Source: Saccoglossus kowalevskii
Lineage: Eukaryota > Hemichordata > Enteropneusta > Harrimaniidae
Assembly: GCF_000003605.2 (NCBI RefSeq)
Contig: NW_003131854.1
Coordinates: 184,180-205,469 of the forward strand
Direction: 5' to 3'
DNA length: 21,290 nucleotides
Both the position numbers and the translations under genes were made by a program. The notes under the pieces were generated by a model. It saw only the letters and a list, made by a program, of their open reading frames with translations. It did not search any database and was not told where the DNA came from. Shown one piece after another: positions 1 to 7,959 of this stretch (position 1 is the first letter of the stretch; each line of letters starts with the position of its first letter).

Positions 1-1
1 A

Positions 2-1117
2 GACTGGAATCCTACGACCCCAGTTCAGAAGTCCATTGAATATTATGACTTTGACTTTGAAATTGCAGCAATTCCATATGTGACATCACTGAAAGCGACA
101 GCTACAATCGACGGCGCGAATGAAATTTTTGTAACTGATCAACGTGGTTTTAGTTATGTGCTGCGGTCTCAGGCCGAAACATTCCTGGAAGCAAACGACA
201 CTCGTTTACTTTTAGAAAAGATAGTTACAAAAGTTGAATACGATGATAATGGTGTGACGGTCACGTGTTCCGACGGGTCGAATTATACAGCGCCATACGC
301 GATTATCACTTTCAGTATAGGGGTTTTACAAAGTGATTTGGTGGAATTCTACCCGCCTCTTCCTGACTGGAAAGTTGAAGAAATCTTTCAGTTTGATATG
401 GCTCTCTACACAAAAATATTTCTAAAATTTCCAGACGGTATCGAGAAGTTCTGGGATGACGAGGAGTTCATTTTATATGCCAGTTCTCGGCGCGGATACT
501 ACACTATATGGCAAAACTTGGAGGCGGAGGGATTGTTTGAAGCAGGCACTAATTTATTAATGATGACCGTTACTGGCGACGAATCCCGTCGAGTCGAGTA
601 CGAGACCGATGACCAAATAAAAAGCGAAGTCATGGCAATTCTTCGTCAGGTGTATGGGAATGGTATACCTGATGTGGAGGAGATTATGTTGTACCGATGG
701 TCGCAGGATCCACTATTCCGCGGTGCGTTCACCAACTGGCCGGTAGAAGTATCACGAGAAAGCCATAGACGCCTGGAGGGGAACGTGGGACGACTGCATT
801 TCGGAGGAGAGGCGACAGACCCACATTGGAACGGCTACATACAGGCGGGATTGTTCTCGGGTGAGCGAGAGGCGCGAAAGATTATGAAATGCATGGAAGG
901 GGCATGTGAGGCGTTCTCTGCTCAGATTTTTAAGCGTGGATGTACTTATCAAGTTGCCGATAATTACGATGCAAGTGCCACGGTTGACGACGGCAGTTGC
1001 CGATTTACACCTGTCACAGGATCGTCACAGTCACTTCATAATTACGTATTCAATCAATGCTTTCTATGTATGTATGTGTGTTGTACTTTTTTATTAGCGT
1101 TTTTATTAGCGTTATAA
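2..1117 (+). CDS. Polyamine oxidase-like FAD amine oxidase, C-terminal part (5' end outside window)
   Basis: The frame is open from the first bases of the window, so this is the 3' part of a gene that begins upstream; the GTG at 80 is not a start. Counting from codon 80, residues 106-118 (FDMALYTKIFLKF), 134-140 (YASSRRG) and 216-222 (AFTNWPV) closely follow plant extracellular polyamine oxidases. Tyr110 and Lys112 line up with the active-site Tyr-x-Lys of maize PAO, as I recall that enzyme. Residues 239-263 (LHFGGEAT...NGY...SGE) are the C-terminal FAD-contacting motif of the family. Such enzymes oxidise spermine or spermidine and release H2O2. After the oxidase fold come a GCT...DDGSC module (residues 287-307) and a hydrophobic tail (about 322-345), suggesting a secreted or surface-anchored protein. 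There is no intron in this stretch. Family assignment is strong; exact substrate is inferred. Confidence 0.9.
   Translation, partial: DWNPTTPVQKSIEYYDFDFEIAAIPYVTSLKATATIDGANEIFVTDQRGFSYVLRSQAETFLEANDTRLLLEKIVTKVEYDDNGVTVTCSDGSNYTAPYAIITFSIGVLQSDLVEFYPPLPDWKVEEIFQFDMALYTKIFLKFPDGIEKFWDDEEFILYASSRRGYYTIWQNLEAEGLFEAGTNLLMMTVTGDESRRVEYETDDQIKSEVMAILRQVYGNGIPDVEEIMLYRWSQDPLFRGAFTNWPVEVSRESHRRLEGNVGRLHFGGEATDPHWNGYIQAGLFSGEREARKIMKCMEGACEAFSAQIFKRGCTYQVADNYDASATVDDGSCRFTPVTGSSQSLHNYVFNQCFLCMYVCCTFLLAFLLAL
938..1000 (+). other. GCT...NY...DDGSC module appended to the amine oxidase
   Basis: These 21 codons begin GCTY and end DDGSC, with an NYD in the middle and one Cys near each end. The pattern is the short two-cysteine repeat that is abundant, often in tandem, in secreted proteins of marine Bacteroidetes and some algae (GCTxxxAxNY...DDGSC). 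Here it occurs once, just after the FAD motif. The two Cys probably form a disulfide. Its function is unknown. Confidence 0.7.
1019..1114 (+). other. Possible GPI-anchor signal or C-terminal membrane segment
   Basis: The last codons hold a small-residue stretch (TGSSQS), a short spacer and then about 20 mostly hydrophobic or Cys residues ending FLLAFLLAL at the stop. With no basic residues after the hydrophobic run, this resembles a GPI-attachment signal more than a transmembrane anchor with a cytoplasmic tail. This is inference from composition only. Confidence 0.45.
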
Positions 1118-1967
1118 TTTTGTAATCTACGGGCGTTATTATATAGTTTTATTTTGAAAACCTTACTACTAATAATTTTTCAAATAGTATGTTTTAAATA
1201 CTAGTAGAAAGTAGTGTTCTTGGGAAATACGATACTATAGTTGTTCACTATATGGACGTCACTTTATGGGAACCCGAATTCTATTCAGTGTTCTGTCGAA
1301 CGTAAACAACAAAGAACAACAGCTTGGCACCGTGGTAGCGATCGTTCCTTTTCAATAATCACCGACATCGAACCCGGTAACTTTATTATTTGATTTAGTT
1401 AACATAGACATGATTAGAACCAATGTAACTGCAATATTATTGCATGTGTATTGTATAAGAAATGATGTAACACCAGTAAGTGATTAAAACTTAAAGACCT
1501 TTTGTGAAAAAACAATAGTCTACGCTATTTGCTAGTAAGGTGGCGCTGTCGTGGTTTTTTTCTGGCGACAAATGTCATTTTACTTGTCAGACATTGAAAT
1601 TTACGGAAAACATGCACTATATTTCAGGCCCAAGTAAAGAGATCACCTTAAAGAAAATAAACATAAATTATTAAAAGCTCTTTTTGACACATTGTGAATC
1701 AAAGTAATTTGTTTTACTTTTGGAGACTACACACCAATTTATTATATGTTGTGATAATTTTAATTCTCTATTTTCAGTAATAGAATCTTCAATTATTAGT
1801 ACTTTATTCAAATACGTGATTTAGATGTCAGTGTAGAACGCGTTTCACTGTCAGTGTGAAAATAAAATAATCAGACGTCTAATCTGAGTCACTGTCCGAA
1901 TAAATAACTCGTGAACGTTTAGTTGGGATCACGACATAACTTGAACTGGACGACTATGATACACAGT
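1118..1967. other. Intergenic, probable 3' UTR of the oxidase then featureless DNA
   Basis: No coding signal seen. An ATTAAA at about 1483-1488 and an AATAAA at 1656-1661 are the first plausible poly(A) signals downstream of the oxidase stop. A small inverted repeat (AATGTC...GACATT) lies near 1571-1595. Confidence 0.4.
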
Positions 1968-2357
1968 TTATGTTGAAGTTAAAAGTTCCACCACAGAATT
2001 GGCAAACATGCCGAGCAACTGCGGTACTCCACTGACGGGATGACTTTCGTTGACAGCGGTCGTCGCTGAGCTGCACGCCACAACTTCGTGTGTGACGTTG
2101 CTTGCTAGTCGTGGATTGCTAGTCGTGACCGAGTCTTGGTTACCGGTTAAAATGTTGCTCATTTGGCGTTGGACGACCATATCGTTGGTAATCTTTATTT
2201 GGAACTGAGTATTAAACGCCGCAGCGTCGCCAGCAGAAACATCCTGGAATCGCGATGTTGATGATTGCGGCTCCACAGTAATCGCTGATTTTACGGCGGG
2301 TGGATCTTCCGAGAGCCCTTCAAGGTTTATAAAACTCAGTTTCCAGGTGGTCAACAT
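1968..2357 (-). CDS. Unrecognised 129-codon ORF
   Basis: An open frame of 129 codons starts with ATG at 2357. I do not recognise it. It is moderately Ser/Thr/Val/Ala-rich with one Trp and two Cys, and contains no evident domain, signal peptide or membrane segment. In this AT-rich DNA an ORF of this length and balanced composition is slightly unusual, and the local base composition is less AT-rich than the flanks, so it could be a true exon or a transposon relic. The last residues (MFANSVVELLTST) weakly recall the alternating tails of Crypton-like proteins, but this is not enough to assign it. Confidence 0.2.
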   Translation of the reverse strand: MLTTWKLSFINLEGLSEDPPAVKSAITVEPQSSTSRFQDVSAGDAAAFNTQFQIKITNDMVVQRQMSNILTGNQDSVTTSNPRLASNVTHEVVACSSATTAVNESHPVSGVPQLLGMFANSVVELLTST

Positions 2358-2507
2358 ACATTAAGTTCTCCCAATCGTAGTATTCCATGTGATGTACACC
2401 TAACACGCCAAAAATGTTGCCTGACGATTTGAACCGGACAAAAATAGCAGACGAAAATGTGTTTACAAAATAAAAATAGTTCGGTAGCCGAAGGAAATAC
2501 CATGTTC

Positions 2508-2575
2508 ATTTGCATATCGACCGTGAAAATACCGAAAACATTATTGCATGGGTGATATGCAAATTAGTTTTTGTC
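2508..2575. repeat. Short imperfect inverted repeat
   Basis: Left arm CATTTGCATATC and right arm GATATGCAAATT pair across a loop of roughly 40 bases. Both arms contain the octamer-like ATTTGCAT or its complement, a motif that recurs in the dyad at 5926-6113. Confidence 0.5.
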
Positions 2576-2726
2576 AAAATAAGTGACTGCCAAAAAGTAA
2601 CATTACTGTTGTTCAAATTGCACTCCACTCGGCAAGTATATTCACGTACTTCTTAATATTGTTTATTTCTGCCATGTTTCGAAAAACGGTACTCCTGAAT
2701 GGACTACTTTGTCTGCTCTCAGACTC

Positions 2727-2803
2727 ATTTACATATGAGGTGTGAAAATACCGATTTTGATTTCAGGGACGAATCAAAATAAAATGCAGTTCATATGTAA
2801 TAA
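2727..2803. repeat. Nested foldback hairpin
   Basis: Outer arms (TTTACATATGA against TTCATATGTAA) enclose inner arms (ATTTTGATT against AATCAAAAT) with a short central loop around AGGGAC. The two-level dyad is visible by eye. It may be the relic of a small foldback transposable element. Confidence 0.5.
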
Positions 2804-3779
2804 TAATAATAACACAAGCTAAAAACGCAAAGGCTGTAAGTAAAGAATGACACGCTATGGCATCTGACGCATGCGCAGGTGTCGACTTCCCCGATTTTAA
2901 GTCAGTTTTGAACTTTTTAAATGTTTATCACCTTTCTGCATGTTTTGATATCTTAAACCTAACAATAGAAATAAACGAAATCTGCGAAACGAAAATTTTA
3001 TTAATTCAATTTAACTTTATTCAATTTATTTGCTGGTATTTTTTTTCTAATTTAATTTTTTTGTAATCGCGAAAGTCCTTTACCTAGATGTCAAATGTTT
3101 GCAAACATCAAAATATCCAATTTTGAATAGTTGCTATATCAAAACGAGGCAGAATACAAACGTATCCCAACACTTTATATCTAGTTAGATGATTTAAATG
3201 ATACAACTTACTAACATATATAATCGGACAAAAAATTCACCAAAAAAACAAGCCTATTTCATGAATAACAAAAATACCCACATACTTGACAAAACAGTGT
3301 TTATATCTTTTTACAAACAATATGCTCATCGATCTACTTGCCATACAAAAAATGGGTCGAAATGTTATGAGCCACTGTGGATATACGCTTGTGGGAGAGC
3401 GTGTTACATTAGCGTCCATAATTTACAGAGACGAGAACGAAATTATATAATATACTTTTTCATACATTGTGCTGTACAACATATATATAGTGATACTTAT
3501 GCTTAATTATTTAAGTAATTTGCATTTACAAATTAATAGAGCACCTTATTTCCATGTGGTATTTCGGAACTTTATTGGCAAAGTCATTTTATGTGTGGTG
3601 TGACTAGATCAAGAGCGTTAGGCAAAAGTGTTGAACCAGTGATACACTCTGCTTTGAAAGATTTAAAAAAAAATATTCGTATTAAATATACACACAAACT
3701 AGATACTACGCCATTATATTTAATTTCCTTACCGATTTGACACGTATTAGATAAATTGAGAAAGTCGTAAGTTATCAAT

Positions 3780-3852
3780 AGCGGCGTACATAAGAGTTGT
3801 AAAAACATACTTAACAGCGGCGTACATAAGAGTTGTAAAAAACATATTTAAC
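3780..3852 (+). repeat. Two-copy tandem duplication, 36/37 bp
   Basis: A unit beginning AGCGGCGTACATAAGAG occurs at 3780-3815 and again at 3816-3852. The two differ by one extra A and one C/T change. A partial third start (AGCG) follows. The units contain no coding signal. Confidence 0.85.
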
Positions 3853-4855
3853 AGCGCCGCCATCAACGAATTGCGCGCGCTTCCACTTCACGATTGCTTG
3901 CGCGTCTGTGTTCCGCTATGTATAGTTAATCGCACGAAAACAAAAACTGTGGCCTTTATAGTTGTAAACGCACGACAACGAGTTGCGATTAACGGCTTGT
4001 ACCACGCATCCCCATGCATAAAACGATTAAATTGCAAGAGATTTTTAGTGACTGTTTCGGTTGTGCGTGAGATTGTGCCACTTCAAATTTGCATGAGAAT
4101 GCTCTTTGAGATTCAAATTAGTATAGCTCATCCGCGTCGTTTTGTCGTCACCGGAAGCGCTGTCCCAGCACAAACCTGTGTCACATGACGCCTTACTAGC
4201 CGATTTTGGCTAAAATTCCGCTCCGCCGCCTCTTTACAACAGTGTTTATATGTGGAACTTGATATTGCTTTTTACAATTTGGGTTGCCTTTGAATCACAT
4301 ATTTTAGTGAAACATTGTTTATAGAGTGAAATATTATTGTCATACATAATTCAATCTTTGAAACAACAGAAACTAACACATAAGAACGATAATCAAATTT
4401 GTGTTTGAAGTTCGAAAGTAGTTGCGTTATTTCCGGTTTCAACTCGTTCGAAAATAGAACGTCCTGAGCGCAATAAAATCACGCGTAGAACTCCATCCGA
4501 ACCAGACTCTAGTAGCGTAAACTAAATTTGCGCAATTTGGGCCCAGTTTGTTCTTACAAGTTTTCTGAGTTTCATTTATCATTATTTAGTAAACAGGTCT
4601 CTGAAACGATTTAATATATCCGTAAAATACGTGGCAATCGACGATTGACTTCGAAACGTTCGAAATTTCGAACAAACTCCCAGCACACCTTGCGCGATAT
4701 GCGTCAGATCGGTGTAGAAGACGCCGAACTGCAGCGTCAATGTCATCTGCGTTCATCGAATACGATTGGATGTTAAGTGATATGACCAATAAGCCTTATT
4801 TGCTGAATGGTCTTTTCAAATAAACTCCACTCGTTGGTCAATATTTTGAATACAT
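3853..4855. other. Region without a recognised gene
   Basis: The first 350 bases are noticeably less AT-rich and CpG-containing than the surroundings. A perfect 10-bp inverted repeat (GTTAATCGCA at 3925-3934, TGCGATTAAC at 3984-3993) is present. A 105-codon plus-strand ORF at 3871-4188 has no recognisable domain and is not annotated as a gene. The rest shows nothing I can interpret. Confidence 0.4.
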
Positions 4856-5821
4856 TTGAATTTTCCACGTGTCAAAGCATGGTCTTGTCATTTCGAATGT
4901 AGGCAGCGCTCAGTGATGCTCGAATACAGTGACATCTCCGATGCGGAGTACAACGATGACATTGAGAGATTTTGCTTTCAATACGACGAAAAAGAAGATT
5001 TTAAGTTAACAAAACAACAAGAACGTCAACGTTTCGGTTTACCTGTAGACAATGAACAGATAGCTGCCATTCAGAATTCGCGAGTGCCAAAATACACGCG
5101 TAGATGTACTAACTGGTAGGTGTCTGTGTGGGATGAATGGGGCCGAGCCAGAAATGAACTAGTCGAGAAGCACGGGGTACTGACGTCCAGCGGAGGGCTC
5201 AAATTTTCTAAACAGAAGACTGGAGTAAATACTTTACGACAATATCCAAAAAGAATGTGTGATCTGGCTGGAATAGATGGGTATCACACTTGACACTCGG
5301 GTAAGGTAAGTTTGTCTCAAGTGATTCTGGGGTGGGTGGGATCTTGGGATGGGTTCAAATGTATTTGAATTTCGCCGATTGAAAACAAATATTGTACATT
5401 GTGAAAACGTATTTCAAACGCGATGCAAATAAATGTCGGTATATTTACTTCTCAAATCATTCTCACTGCGGCGACTTAGTCGTATTAAAAAAGCTTTGAT
5501 GAGCAACTAATCAAAGCATGCACTGGTCACAAATCGGATGATGGGTTGAGAACATATAAACGAACAAGTAACTCTCTTCAGAAAATCGTATCTGATGCTC
5601 TCCAACCTCCACTACCGAAAGCAAGTACTTCAGCCATCGTAATTGAAGTTTCCGATTCCGTACACAAGCCTAAGGTTGAAAGATATGAACAGCCACCGCC
5701 TGAACCAGTGACTGCAACACATGCAGAATTCAGAGAAATGTGTTGTTCAAATGATTGTTGTTCTAAACAAATTAAAATTAAGATCCAGGACGGAAACAAA
5801 TGTGTCAATATTGAATTGTAG
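4856..5821 (+). pseudogene. Crypton-type tyrosine recombinase (DUF3504-like), internally deleted and broken
   Basis: One reading frame carries, in order, an N-terminal segment with RFGLPVDNEQI and RVPKYTRRCTNW (to 5116), VSVWDEW (5120-5140), KFSKQKTGVNTL and KRMCDLAGI, then HSGK (5294-5305), and finally TAAT and FDEQLIKACTGHKS with Tyr at 5555-5557. This is the pattern of the Crypton/DUF3504 tyrosine recombinases: a SAM-like DNA-binding start, then the H-x-x-K, GH and nucleophilic Tyr motifs. These enzymes cut and rejoin DNA to mobilise their element. The copy is dead. There are nonsense codons at 5117-5119, 5291-5293, 5477-5479 and 5486-5488. The segment with the first catalytic Arg, which I expect between the WDEW and GVNTL regions, is missing. 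Extra sequence also splits HSGKV from TAAT. The C-terminal 91 codons after the Tyr remain open, to a stop at 5819-5821. ATG at 4916 is the first Met in frame. Confidence 0.8.
5306..5463 (+). repeat. Extra sequence inside the recombinase, flanked by 14-bp near-duplicate
   Basis: HSGK ends at 5305 and the expected continuation (TAAT...) resumes at 5465 in the same frame. The extra DNA holds TCTCAAGTGATTCT at 5315-5328 and TCTCAAATCATTCT at 5450-5463, 135 bases apart with two mismatches. It could be an insertion with a target duplication. It begins at AAG|GTAAGT, a perfect splice donor, but I see no matching AG acceptor at the other end. Confidence 0.4.
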
Positions 5822-5925
5822 TGTTGTAGTACTTTTATTTCCATAGAAAGTATAATTAAATTAGTGCGATTTGCACCCTCCTTGTGATTTGTGTTATTAA
5901 ATGCATATACTTTGTTTAATTTGTA

Positions 5926-6113
5926 ATGCAAATTGTAAACGGTAACGCTTTGATTGATATGCAAATTGTAAACGGTTACACTTCTATTGATATGTTAATT
6001 GTAAACGCTACACTTTTGATACAAAGTGTAGCATTTACACTTTGCATATGAATAAAAGTGTGACCGTTTACACTTTGCATATTTGCGAATGCGTTGCTTT
6101 TTACAATTTGCAT
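5926..6113. repeat. Dyad of six 33-bp units (three direct, three inverted)
   Basis: Units at 5926-5958, 5959-5991 and 5992-6020 read forward, beginning ATGCAAATTGTAAACG or a variant. Units at 6021-6047, 6048-6080 and 6081-6113 are the same unit in reverse complement, ending TTTACA(A/C)TTTGCAT. Four units are exactly 33 bp; the two flanking the centre are shortened. The whole is symmetric about 6020/6021, where TACACTTT and AAAGTGTA form the tip. Exact ATGCAAAT octamers occur in units 1, 2 and 6. It lies 105 bases past the recombinase stop and could fold into a long cruciform. Confidence 0.85.
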
Positions 6114-7364
6114 ATAAATTCACCCTGTTTGCAAGAATAAATCGTTGGCGAGAACAATGATGCACGTGACCAAAAGTGGTATAAAAATGAGAAATTTCGC
6201 TAAACTATAAAATAGACAGGGTCGAACTCCGCACAGTTCGATGCGCCTTACTTATAATCACTGCACAAAGCAGCTTTGCATAGAACTCATTTGCATATTC
6301 GAATATCGAATTCGAATGTCGGTTAAAAAGTTTATGCGCAAGTCACTCGGTTACTTTAATCACTTTATTAAAACGTTTCACGCCATGACTCTAAATAAAA
6401 TGTTCAGTTAATTTGATTAAAATATACATGACTTGCGTTAGAAAAGTGCAATCCTTTCCTATATGTCAAAGCATTAGTTTGTACAATAAATGACTAACTT
6501 TATAAACTTACTAGAACCTTTGTGTTCTATGGCTGTTGGACGCGGAAAATCGAACCCGTTCAAGCCAGAAATAATATTGAAATATTCACCAGAATACAAG
6601 ATGAATGAAAATGTTAGGAAACCCCTCTGAAATATGTCTTTAATGTTTCTTTCCCAACTATATACGTTATTAGAACGTTTTTTCTTCGCAGTTTTAGTGT
6701 ATCACGTGCGCCATTTCACTGCTATAACATTACCTTGCAAAACATAGTCCGCGATAAAGGGTTCATATTTACGTTTTTACTTAAGTCTGACTTTAATAAA
6801 TAGTTCGGATGTCACTTCTTGTAATACGCTTTGAGATGTAACAACTACAGAAAATTGACGTGAGGTGATTGACCACAAAATTGAACGCTGCCTGTGACAG
6901 AGGTACTATTGCGTAAAGCGCAAAGACCTATGGGAAGGAGATTGAGACGGGGTACTATTATGGCACGGCGCATTTCATTTTCGGACACACCGCGTAACAG
7001 TTACGGACCACAGGTTGAGTTTTACAGCGATACGACGAGGCTTAAAAATAAAATCAAGATTAAATGCATCCATTTTCCATCCATTGTGTGGAAATTGATA
7101 CCTTACTGGTTAATGTTTACGATAATTTGGCGAAAATTTGGTTAAGCTGAACGCCGGTATAACATACAATTTTAGGATTAGCACCTCCAAATTGACCGAA
7201 CTAGTCTACCTCTTCCCCTCTTGATTGCAAACAATCGAGTTGTACACATGTAGTCTCTATAAACTATTAATTGCCATGCTGTAATTTATGTTTGCTCATA
7301 AAATCAATACCACTATTTTGGTAAACAATGCTCACTGGGCTGTCTTGACTACGATATAATGTAG
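6114..7364. other. Intergenic, no gene recognised
   Basis: AT-rich DNA. A short palindrome (ATATTCGAATAT) lies near 6297-6308. An 83-codon ORF at 6894-7145 has no recognisable features and is not supported as a gene. Confidence 0.4.
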
Positions 7365-7959
7365 TACGAGGCAGTTTGTTATGATATAAACTGATTCTGA
7401 AGTAACTACAAATTGTATATGAAAGGACGCCACCATTATCACACACTGCCATATTCTACCATTGTTAAAGGGCGGTGGTCGTCGTGCCGCGTCCTGTTCG
7501 ATATGGGACTCATGGCGACGTATACAACGCGTGTAAAATACATTGTTTATTTACATGAAATTCGAACACGCGCTGCGAGACGACCACCGCGCTTTAACAC
7601 ATACGAATAATCTTCTTTCACAGTCAATGCAAATACAACTAGAAGCGGATCATGTCAGTTTCACTGATTTCACAAATTCACCTTCTTGTGTAAACACCCT
7701 TGCAAAAAATGAATTCATACCATCGTTGACTTAAAATATAAAAAAAAAACAGTTACTGGACATAAAGCATGTTTTTTGCGTTGTCAACTTCATTCTTGTA
7801 TGCAGCGCCTTAATCGGTTATATCGCCAACAACTATTGATCTGAACTTCTCTCCTAGTGCTATTATCATTTACATTTGTTCACTAGTGTCCATGATCTCT
7901 AGTCTGTTGTCATTATCAGCATTGCAATATCACCATCTGTAATTCCACAAATGTTAAAG
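7365..7959 (-). pseudogene. Decayed NHL-repeat region of the downstream-truncated TRIM gene
   Basis: Past the TGA of the TRIM gene at 7960-9366, the DNA still aligns by eye to the NHL-encoding part of the paralogue at 11510-12270. Matches include CACCATCTGTA and CACAAAT near 7931-7953, CTAGTGCTATTAT near 7854-7866, and GATTTCACAAA followed by CACCTTCTTGTGTAAACACC near 7668-7699. A fainter match runs through 7400-7463. Frameshifts, stops and at least one larger deletion (around 7740-7830) break it. A MITE splits it at 7465-7597. It therefore represents the ancestral C-terminal beta-propeller, lost from the protein. The left edge at about 7365 is approximate. Confidence 0.8.
7465..7597. mobile_element. 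MITE, 125 bp, with TTAA target duplication
   Basis: TTAA at 7465-7468 and 7594-7597 flank an element of 125 bp. Its ends are inverted repeats: AGGGCGGTGGTCGTC on the left, and AGCGCGGTGGTCGTC read inwards from the right, with 19 of the first 23 positions matching and similarity continuing through TGTTCGA. It has no coding capacity. TTAA duplication is typical of piggyBac-group and some other elements; the ends do not start with the CCC common in piggyBac, so the superfamily is left open. The paralogous TRIM gene lacks it at the aligned position, which serves as the empty site. Confidence 0.85.

Larger units (their letters stand above)
2358..3779. other. AT-rich region without a recognised gene
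   Basis: No convincing ORF. It holds a hairpin at about 2508-2575 whose arms carry TTTGCATATC and GATATGCAAA, a nested foldback at 2727-2803, and a short (TAA)n run near 2799-2813. Short ORFs in this stretch have low-complexity composition and look like chance. Confidence 0.5.

Noticed and set aside
1340..1390. tRNA or tRNA-derived SINE, from a GGGTTCGAT-like B box on the minus strand
   Set aside because: No matching A box or cloverleaf could be drawn around it.
5306..5490. Spliceosomal intron in the recombinase starting at AAG|GTAAGT
   Set aside because: No AG acceptor lies at the point where homology resumes, and downstream in-frame stops remain even if it is spliced.
5926..6113. CRISPR array
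   Set aside because: Units are contiguous without spacers and half are inverted; the setting is eukaryotic.
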